Assembly: GCA_964366065.1 (NCBI GenBank)
Contig: CAYISF010000017.1
Coordinates: 1 to 12,134 of the forward strand
DNA from: JBAZYZ01 sp964366065
Lineage (GTDB): Bacteria > Patescibacteriota > Minisyncoccia > Phycocordibacterales > VMEP01
Direction: 5' to 3'
DNA: 12,134 bases
A model generated the notes under the pieces. The model saw only the letters and a program-made list of their open reading frames with translations, was not told the origin of the DNA and made no database searches. The translations under genes and the position numbers were made by a program. This document shows, piece after piece, positions 1-4,662 of the stretch (positions are counted from its first letter, which is position 1; each line of letters opens with the position of its first letter).

Positions 1-2388
1 TTTGACCCCGACGATGCGGCCGCGCTTGCCGTGTTCCATGCGAAGCGAAGTGTCTTTTACGTCGCGCGCTTTTTCGCCGAAGATGCTCCGCAGAAGGCGC
101 TCTTCCGGCGTGAGTTCGCTTTCACCTTTGGGTGTAATCTTACCGACCAATATGTCATTCGGACGAACTTCCGCGCCGATTCTGACGATACCGTCAATGT
201 CCAAATCTTTCAGCTTGGCTTCTCCGACATTCGGAATATCGCAGGTTGTCACTTCCGGACCGAGCTTAGTGTCGCGGACATTCACCACAAATTCTTCAAT
301 GTGAATGGAAGCGAACTTTGAATTTTTGACCAGCCGCTCGGAAATAATAATGGCGTCTTCGTAGTTGGCGCCGTCCCAGAGCATGAAAGCGACGAGAGTA
401 TTCTGGCCGAGCGCGGCTTGTCCCTGGTCGGAGGTGGATGTGTCGGCGAGGACATCGCCTTTCTTCACCTTGTCACCCGAATAAACTATCGGCCGCTGAT
501 GGAAAGCGCTGAAATCGTTGGTTCGCGAAAAGTTGATTAAGTTGTATTCTTTCTCGCCCTTACTCCCTTTGACGACAATTTTTCGCGCGTCGGCGTAGGA
601 AACGGTGCCGGCCTCTTCCGACACCACTAAGCGGCCCGAGAATCTGGCCGCGGTGCCTTCAATGCCGGTCGCCACCAGCGGCGCCTCCGGCAAAATGACC
701 GGAGTGGCCTGTTTTTGCATGTTGGAACCCATGAGCGCCCGGTTGGCGTCGTCATGCTCCAAAAACGGAATCATGGAAGTGGCCACCGAGAAGGCCTGGT
801 TCGTCGCCACATCAATGAATTCAACGTCTTTCTTATCCACCAGTCCCGGCTCCGTTTTGATGCGCGCCTCAACTTTCTTTTCCAAAATATTACCGTTCTC
901 GTCATAGGGCGTACCGGCATGCGCGATAGTGTAACTTTCTTCCTCAAGCGCGTTTAAATAAACTATCTCTTTGGTTATCTTCCCGTTTTTCACCCGAATA
1001 TACGGCGTTTCAATTATGCCGAATTCATTCGCGCGGGCGTACATGGAAAGGTGGAGGATGAGGCCGATGTTTTGGCCTTCCGGCGTGTGAATGGGACAGA
1101 CGCGGCCGTAGTGCGAGGTATGCACGTCGCGCACTTCAAAGCCGGCGCGCTCGCGCGTTAAGCCGCCGGGACCTAAGGCGGAGAGGGTGCGCAAGTGCTC
1201 CACTTCCGTCAAAATATTTTCCTGCCCCATAAATTGCGAAAGCTGGTTGGTAGTGAAAAATTCTTTTATGCGCGCCTGAAGCGGACGCTGGTTCACAATC
1301 TGTATGGGCAGCGTGGTTTCGGCGTCAATCGTGGACATGCGGTCCTGAATATTCCGTTTCATCTGGGACATGCCTATGCGTATTTTTTGCTGAAGCATTT
1401 CTCCGACATAACGGACCCGGCGGCTGCCAAGATGGTCAATGTCGTCGCCGAAAGCGCCTGGGGTATTGTTTAAAGCCACAACGTTAGTGATAATTTCCAC
1501 CAAGTCCTCGTTGGAGAGCGTTCGGCGGGAAAGTGATTTCTCGTCCATCGGTTTGTCAAAACGCCTGTTAAAGCGAAAACGGCCGACTGGGGAAAGGTCA
1601 TAGCGCTCTTCGCTGAAAATGGAAGTGATGAATCCTTTGGCATTTTCAGCCGTGGCCAGATCGCCATCGCGTAGGCGCTTGTATATCTCAATGTAGGCCT
1701 CTTCGGCTGTTTTGGCGGGGTCTTTCTCAATGGCAAGCTTCATTCCCGCCGCGGCTTTAGAGTTTTTGAACGATGCCAGAATATCTCTGTCGGCGGAAAG
1801 GCCGAAGACACGAAGGAGTGAGGTTACCGGGAACTTGCGCTTCCGGTCTATTCGGACATAAATGATGCCGTCCGCTTCCGTCTCAAACTCTATCCACGCG
1901 CCCCGCGCCGGAATTATTTTTGCTCCGAAGTAAATTTTCCCTTTTATTTCATTTTCATTGAAAAACACGCCGAAGGAGCGCGCGAGCTGCGGCACGATGA
2001 CGCGTTCCACGCCGTTTATGATAAAAGTGCCGTGTGAGGTCATAAGCGGAAAATCCGCCATGAATATTTCCTGCTCTTTCACGCTCCCAATGGTCTTATT
2101 CTTCAGTTTAATCATAGCCCGAAGAGGCGCATCATAGGACATGCGATTTGCTTTGGCGTAATACTCATCGTACTTCGGCTCAGAGAGGTAGAAGGAAGAA
2201 AACTCCAGTTCAAACTTTTTTTCGGAGTAGTCCCTGATGGGAGAGAATTCTTTGAAAATTTCCTTAAGGCCGTGTTCCACCAGCCACTTATACGAGTCCA
2301 CTTGTGTCTCAAGGAGATTGGGCACATCCACAAAGGGTTTCTTGTAGAGAGAGAAATATTTCTTCTCCAGCTTTTGTTTAGCGGGCAT
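1..2388 (-). CDS. rpoB: DNA-directed RNA polymerase subunit beta, N-terminal part (3' end outside window)
   Basis: Beta subunit of RNA polymerase, forming one side of the active-centre cleft. The minus strand is open for 796 codons from ATG 2388-2386 to the left edge, so roughly the last third of a normal RpoB is missing. It starts MPAKQKLEKKYFSLYKKPF. Recognisable family blocks are the lobe segment ending GTFIINGVERVIVPQLARS (about codons 110-130), RRVRYVGE, the rifampicin-region block NQLSQFMGQ (about 380-389), LSALGPGGL, RAGFEVRDVHTSHYGR, CPIHTPEGQNIGLI, HLSMYARANEFG, and near the edge LLRSIFGEKARDVKDTSLR. The start aligns with RpoB N-termini and abuts the structured leader; no Shine-Dalgarno is visible before it. 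In the rifampicin cluster the positions equivalent to E. coli D516 and R529 are Gly and Thr. There is no rplL directly upstream, so rpoB appears to start its own transcript. Confidence 0.97.
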   Translation of the reverse strand, partial: MPAKQKLEKKYFSLYKKPFVDVPNLLETQVDSYKWLVEHGLKEIFKEFSPIRDYSEKKFELEFSSFYLSEPKYDEYYAKANRMSYDAPLRAMIKLKNKTIGSVKEQEIFMADFPLMTSHGTFIINGVERVIVPQLARSFGVFFNENEIKGKIYFGAKIIPARGAWIEFETEADGIIYVRIDRKRKFPVTSLLRVFGLSADRDILASFKNSKAAAGMKLAIEKDPAKTAEEAYIEIYKRLRDGDLATAENAKGFITSIFSEERYDLSPVGRFRFNRRFDKPMDEKSLSRRTLSNEDLVEIITNVVALNNTPGAFGDDIDHLGSRRVRYVGEMLQQKIRIGMSQMKRNIQDRMSTIDAETTLPIQIVNQRPLQARIKEFFTTNQLSQFMGQENILTEVEHLRTLSALGPGGLTRERAGFEVRDVHTSHYGRVCPIHTPEGQNIGLILHLSMYARANEFGIIETPYIRVKNGKITKEIVYLNALEEESYTIAHAGTPYDENGNILEKKVEARIKTEPGLVDKKDVEFIDVATNQAFSVATSMIPFLEHDDANRALMGSNMQKQATPVILPEAPLVATGIEGTAARFSGRLVVSEEAGTVSYADARKIVVKGSKGEKEYNLINFSRTNDFSAFHQRPIVYSGDKVKKGDVLADTSTSDQGQAALGQNTLVAFMLWDGANYEDAIIISERLVKNSKFASIHIEEFVVNVRDTKLGPEVTTCDIPNVGEAKLKDLDIDGIVRIGAEVRPNDILVGKITPKGESELTPEERLLRSIFGEKARDVKDTSLRMEHGKRGRIVGVK

Positions 2389-2527
2389 GACTTATTTTTA
2401 AGGAGCGGAGCGACTATAAAAATCGTCACCCAGCCCTTTCTTAATCTTTAATCTAATTAAATCGTTGATTCTACACAAAAGACAAAAGCTTTTGCCCTCT
2501 TCTCAGAAAACAGGGAAAGGGCTGGGT
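2389..2527 (-). promoter_or_regulatory. Structured 5' leader of rpoB (shared with nusB)
   Basis: Read on the minus strand, ACCCAGCCCTTTC (2527-2515) pairs perfectly over 13 bp with GAAAGGGCTGGGT (2440-2428), enclosing a 74-nt loop. A second stem follows at once: GAC then ATTTTTA, pairing with TAAAAAT then GTC. Its GTC ends exactly at the rpoB ATG. The loop of this stem contains GTCGCTCCGCTC. The first 61 nt back from the ATG match the leader of nusB at 54 positions by eye, and the differences include a compensatory A-T to G-C change in the terminal stem. There is no Shine-Dalgarno. The most likely role is a cis-acting RNA controlling translation or transcript stability; a dispersed repeat that landed at two start codons is the alternative. 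The repeat is seen directly and its function is inferred. Confidence 0.75.
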
Positions 2528-2707
2528 TGTGAAAAACATATTCGCTTGCGCTTATTGTTTTTCTACAAAATAAAACACATAGGTAGAAACCTACCTTGTT
2601 TTAAGGTTGCTTTATCTCAACTTCTGGATGAAGTTAGAAATATAGTATGATAAACCGCTATTAATCCTGAACTTAGCCGGAACTCATTCGTGGATTCAGT
2701 ACCCAGC

Positions 2708-2737
2708 ACTATAGCAAAAAGGCTATTCCGGAGTCAA
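2708..2737 (-). promoter_or_regulatory. Sigma70-type promoter for rpoB
   Basis: On the minus strand TTGACT (2737-2732), an 18-nt spacer and TATAGT (2713-2708) are preceded by TG one base upstream of the -10, an extended -10. Transcription would start near 2701 and give rpoB a 5' UTR of about 310 nt containing the shared leader. The -35 box directly abuts the 90-bp palindrome (2738-2827). A weaker alternative is TTCAGG-N18-TACTAT at about 2642-2671. Confidence 0.65.
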
Positions 2738-2827
2738 CCCCGTAGTGAATTTTGGCAAGAAAGGCCTGAATTAAGGCCTTCACGCTACGCCGTTGGCGTA
2801 GCGTATTTGCCAAAATCTACTACGGGG
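2738..2827. repeat. 90-bp nested palindromic element with CCCCGTAGT termini
   Basis: The outer arms are CCCCGTAGT (2738-2746) with ACTACGGGG (2819-2827) and ATTTTGGCAA (2749-2758) with TTGCCAAAAT (2807-2816), separated by a two-base imperfect step. Inside are two further hairpins: AAGGCC/GGCCTT (2761-2766 with 2775-2780) and CGCTACGCC/GGCGTAGCG (2783-2791 with 2795-2803, loop GTT). The whole folds as a three-way cruciform. Its termini CCCCGTAGTGA and TCTACTACGGGG match the core of the element inside trmD. TCAA occurs on both flanks (2734-2737 and 2828-2831); counting the shared G this is GTCAA, a possible 4-5 bp target duplication. It looks like a non-autonomous, MITE-like element. There is no ORF in it. 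Confidence 0.8.
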
Positions 2828-2896
2828 TCAAGAGGGCTGTGAATTACCGCTTTTTCCTCCCCTTTTTCCATAATCCCGCCGCAGGTAGGTCGGACG
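2828..2896. other. Remainder of the trmD-rpoB spacer, no gene seen
   Basis: The 509-nt gap between trmD and rpoB holds the leader, the rpoB promoter and the 90-bp palindrome. This last stretch, next to trmD, has no convincing coding potential and no T-run that would make a terminator for trmD. A small 6-bp hairpin (AGGTAG/CTACCT, 2581-2596) lies elsewhere in the same gap. Confidence 0.5.
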
Positions 2897-2922
2897 ATCA
2901 ACTTCGTTTGAGCGAAGTTGAT
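2897..2922. repeat. Perfect 10-bp palindrome forming the trmD C-terminus and stop
   Basis: ATCAACTTCG (2897-2906) and CGAAGTTGAT (2913-2922) are perfect inverted repeats around a 6-nt loop. The palindrome encodes the last residues of TrmD (STSLKRS) and its TGA stop. No T-run follows on the minus strand, so it does not look like an ordinary intrinsic terminator. Confidence 0.7.
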
Positions 2923-3596
2923 TTAGCCTTTTTCCACTCCTCTATTTTTTTGTGGTCTCCTGTGAGCAAAACCTTAGGGACTTTATAACTTTTGCCTTTA
3001 TAGAATAATGTCTCCGGACGGGTATAAACCTCGCTTGAGGATACGCGGTTTTCTTCTATTGATTCTTGTTTGCCCAAGACACCCTTAATCTGACGCGATA
3101 CCGCATCTATTACCACCATTGCCGGAAGCTCCCCTCCTGTAAGCACGTAATCGCCGATTGATACTTCTTCGGCTTTGAGTATCTTTTTTACCCGCGCATC
3201 TATTCCCTCGTAACGTCCGGATATCAAAATTATGTCGTTGTATTTTTGCGAGAGTGTCTTGGCATATGTATTAGTGAACTTCTTTCCCGCCGGAGAAAAA
3301 ATAATAGTTTTCAGTTTTGATTCTCTTTGCCCCGTAGTGAGCTTTGCTCTACTACTGGGGTTAATTTTTAATTTTGCCCGTTCGACTGCTTTGAGGACGG
3401 GCAATGCGTACTGCACCTGCCCCGGCCCTCCGGAATACGGCCGGTCATCGGTCTTCTTCCACTTGCCCGCCGCAAAATCACGCGGGTTATACGCTTTGAC
3501 GGAAATCTTTTTCGCTTTTATCGCCCGCCCTATAATGGAGGTCTTCAAATATGAATCAAGCGAACCGGGAAATAAGGTAATTACGTGGAATTTCAT
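2898..3596 (-). CDS. trmD: tRNA (guanine-37-N1)-methyltransferase TrmD with an in-frame palindromic insert
   Basis: SPOUT-class enzyme that methylates G37 of tRNAs from S-adenosylmethionine, preventing +1 frameshifting. The 232 aa contain the expected motifs: MKFHVITLFP start, NPRDF (37-41), DDRPYSGGPG (50-59), GRYEGID (127-133) followed by Arg135, and the knot segment SIGDYVLTGGELPA (146-159) with Asp149. These correspond to the catalytic Arg and Asp of the family. Between the helix ending VERAK and the strand IIFSPAGKK lie about 20 extra residues (about 76-96, including INPSSRAKLTTGQ), encoded by the palindromic element that also sits in rnhB. The last residues and the TGA stop come from another palindrome. 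It follows khpA on the same strand; rimM, normally between them, and rplS, normally downstream, are absent. The ATG at 3596 has no Shine-Dalgarno. Confidence 0.97.
   Translation of the reverse strand: MKFHVITLFPGSLDSYLKTSIIGRAIKAKKISVKAYNPRDFAAGKWKKTDDRPYSGGPGQVQYALPVLKAVERAKLKINPSSRAKLTTGQRESKLKTIIFSPAGKKFTNTYAKTLSQKYNDIILISGRYEGIDARVKKILKAEEVSIGDYVLTGGELPAMVVIDAVSRQIKGVLGKQESIEENRVSSSEVYTRPETLFYKGKSYKVPKVLLTGDHKKIEEWKKAKSTSLKRS
3309..3374 (-). repeat. In-gene palindromic element, copy 1 (inside trmD)
   Basis: The core 3330-3360 reads on the plus strand as CCCCGTAGTGAGC, loop TTT, then GCTC-T-A-CTAC-T-GGGG: a 13-bp stem with two bulged Ts. It is flanked by heptads (on the minus strand AAATTAA twice before the core). 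The roughly 65-nt unit aligns with 12001-12063 in rnhB, with 2 differences in the 31-nt core, and is read in the same frame to give NPSSRAKLTTGQ. It adds residues to TrmD without breaking the frame. Confidence 0.88.
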
Positions 3597-3631
3597 AGGA
3601 TAGGTTGTGGGTGGTAGGTTATAGGTTGTAG

Positions 3632-3637
3632 TTTATA
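3632..3637 (-). promoter_or_regulatory. Possible -10 box for trmD
   Basis: TATAAA on the minus strand (3637-3632), preceded by TTTG, lies 35 nt upstream of the trmD ATG and downstream of the hairpin at 3672-3700. No good -35 is visible. It is listed only because a terminator-like hairpin separates khpA and trmD. Confidence 0.25.
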
Positions 3638-3671
3638 CAAATCAAATCAAAAGAAAAGCCCCTGCAGTCGT

Positions 3672-3700
3672 AAAAACCACTCCTATTGTGAGTGGTTTTT
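3672..3700. terminator. Bidirectional intrinsic-terminator-like hairpin
   Basis: AAAAACCACTC (3672-3682) and GAGTGGTTTTT (3690-3700) form an 11-bp stem with a 7-nt loop. Each strand ends in five Ts, so it could terminate in either direction. On the minus strand it would end or attenuate the rpsP-khpA transcript before trmD. GC content of the stem is modest, so readthrough is likely. Confidence 0.55.
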
Positions 3701-3750
3701 GCTTGACTGTGTTTTTCTACTAACTACTCACTATAACCTACCACCTATTT

Positions 3751-4065
3751 TTACAGGTCTTTTATTTCATCCATCGCCGAGTCAATGTTCGCGGCTTGCG
3801 GCCTTACGTGAGTACTGCCTTCCGGCTCGTTTATTTTCATATTCACGCGGGCGTTATTTTTCATCCCGACTACGCGGAGAAGGGTGCGGATTGCTTTCGC
3901 CGTGTTCCCTTTCCTTCCGATAATCTTGCCCATATCCGCCGGATTGCAGCTAAGGGTGAGCAAAACGCCCATTTCATCTATTGTCCGGTCAACTTTTACG
4001 TCATTCGGATTATCAACCAACTCCTTGATAACATACTCAAGAAATTCTTTATCTCGTTCTGGCAT
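3751..4065 (-). CDS. khpA: KH-domain RNA-binding protein KhpA (YlqC family)
   Basis: Small single-KH protein of 104 aa that binds RNA; relatives in other bacteria affect cell size and mRNA regulation, often with KhpB. It begins MPERDKEFLEYVIKELVDNP. The KH core contains NPADMGKIIGRKGNTAKAIR with the GxxG loop GRKG at residues 50-53. Family length is about 75-80 aa; this one has a short acidic C-terminal extension. It lies between rpsP and trmD, the classical place for khpA. A strong promoter (4130-4158) lies just upstream, giving a short 5' UTR with a hairpin. There is no visible Shine-Dalgarno; the start follows from the fit to the family N-terminus. Confidence 0.93.
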   Translation of the reverse strand: MPERDKEFLEYVIKELVDNPNDVKVDRTIDEMGVLLTLSCNPADMGKIIGRKGNTAKAIRTLLRVVGMKNNARVNMKINEPEGSTHVRPQAANIDSAMDEIKDL

Positions 4066-4098
4066 ATATAATTGTAAAACAGCTAATCTGCTAAACTT

Positions 4099-4118
4099 GT
4101 GCCTCGTCGCTCGGGCAC
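4099..4118 (-). promoter_or_regulatory. Hairpin in the khpA 5' UTR
   Basis: On the minus strand GTGCC and GGCAC pair around a loop containing GAGCGACGA. It lies between the predicted start of transcription and the khpA ATG. The loop resembles, on the opposite strand, the GAGCGGAGCGAC loop of the rpoB/nusB leaders. The resemblance is short and may be chance. Confidence 0.4.
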
Positions 4119-4129
4119 ATTGTATTTAC

Positions 4130-4158
4130 ATTGTATTAGAGAGAAACGGCACTGTCAA
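4130..4158 (-). promoter_or_regulatory. Sigma70-type promoter for khpA
   Basis: TTGACA (4158-4153), a 17-nt spacer and TACAAT (4135-4130) on the minus strand. A perfect -35 and optimal spacing make this one of the two best promoters in the window. A second TACAAT lies 11 nt further downstream within a direct repeat of ACATTGTATT. Transcription would start near 4123, about 58 nt before khpA. Confidence 0.75.
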
Positions 4159-4171
4159 AACCTCGCAGTGA

Positions 4172-4186
4172 TCCGCCTCAGGCGGA
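4172..4186. repeat. GC-rich palindrome in the rpsP-khpA spacer
   Basis: TCCGCC and GGCGGA flank TCA, making a 15-bp palindrome about 20 nt beyond the rpsP stop. No T-run follows, so it is not a typical terminator. The same arms recur inside rnr at 5676-5691. Confidence 0.55.
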
Positions 4187-4205
4187 CTAGTACAAGGTAA
4201 AGCGA

Positions 4206-4577
4206 TTACTCGGCTGTAATCACTTCAGCTAGAGGAGAAGCTGGTTCGGCAGAATCTGCTTCGACAACAGGAGTTTCCGCCGCCGGCTGGGCTTCTTTCT
4301 TAATTGGGTGCTTGGACGGCAAAACATTTATCTTTTTGCCGGAAATTACTTTCTCGGAAATGAGAAAATTGTGCATGGTATCGGAAACCTTGGCGCCCTG
4401 CGACATCCAATACTTAACGCGCTCGGCGTTCACCGCGAATTTTCCTTCTTTGGCGGCGTATGAACCGAGTACCTCCAAGAATCGTCCGGATTTCGTGGAA
4501 TTGCGCTTGTCGGTCAAAACAACCCGGAAATGCGGACTGTTGACTCTTCCAATGCGCTGTAAGCGAATCATTAACAT
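4206..4577 (-). CDS. rpsP: 30S ribosomal protein S16
   Basis: S16 binds 16S rRNA early in 30S assembly. The 123-aa product starts MLMIRLQRIGRVNSPHFRVV, the typical S16 N-terminus, followed by TDKRNSTKSGRFLEVLGSYA, AERVKYWMSQGAKVSDTMHNFL and a tail. Bacterial S16 is usually 80-90 aa; here an Ala/Pro/Glu-rich C-terminal extension of about 35 residues is added, probably disordered. The frame stays open upstream, but the family alignment starts at ATG 4577 (or 4571). A promoter TTGACC-N17-TACCAT ends only 7 nt before this ATG, so the mRNA may be leaderless. It is divergent from rnr and first in the rpsP-khpA-trmD series. Confidence 0.95.
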   Translation of the reverse strand: MLMIRLQRIGRVNSPHFRVVLTDKRNSTKSGRFLEVLGSYAAKEGKFAVNAERVKYWMSQGAKVSDTMHNFLISEKVISGKKINVLPSKHPIKKEAQPAAETPVVEADSAEPASPLAEVITAE

Positions 4578-4584
4578 GAGTCGG

Positions 4585-4613
4585 ATGGTAACAAAAGACG
4601 GAGAAACGGTCAA
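4585..4613 (-). promoter_or_regulatory. Promoter for rpsP, placing the start at or near +1
   Basis: TTGACC (4613-4608), 17 nt, TACCAT (4590-4585) on the minus strand. Only 7 nt separate the -10 from the rpsP ATG at 4577, so transcription would begin at or next to the start codon. The -10 matches consensus at 4 of 6 positions. Confidence 0.5.
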
Positions 4614-4645
4614 ATATAAAATGAAACGGAAAAGTAAGAAATAAA

Positions 4646-4654
4646 TGCTATACT
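4646..4654 (+). promoter_or_regulatory. Extended -10 promoter for rnr
   Basis: TGCTATACT is a TGn extended -10 with TATACT at 4649-4654. It lies 8 nt before ATG 4663, and no clear -35 is seen. It suggests a near-leaderless rnr mRNA and favours ATG 4663 over the upstream in-frame ATG 4645. Confidence 0.45.
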
Positions 4655-4662
4655 CAATATTT

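Larger units (their letters stand above)
3601..3747. repeat. Opposed heptanucleotide arrays in the khpA-trmD spacer
   Basis: From 3601 the plus strand runs in exact 7-nt steps: TAGGTTG, TGGGTGG, TAGGTTA, TAGGTTG, TAGTTTA. From 3713 to 3747 it runs TTTTCTA, CTAACTA, CTCACTA, TAACCTA, CCACCTA, which is the same family inverted. A 15-bp stretch (3610-3624 with 3731-3745) is perfectly complementary, so the arms can pair around the hairpin at 3672-3700. The 7-nt period is seen directly; no function is known. Confidence 0.75.

Noticed and set aside
2409..2426. TATAGT in the shared leader as a promoter -10 next to rpoB
   Set aside because: It is AATAGT in the nusB copy, no -35 is present, and the sequence is part of a covarying hairpin.
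2465..2650. 61-codon plus-strand frame in the trmD-rpoB spacer
   Set aside because: No ribosome site or promoter on that strand, and the region is explained by the rpoB leader on the minus strand.
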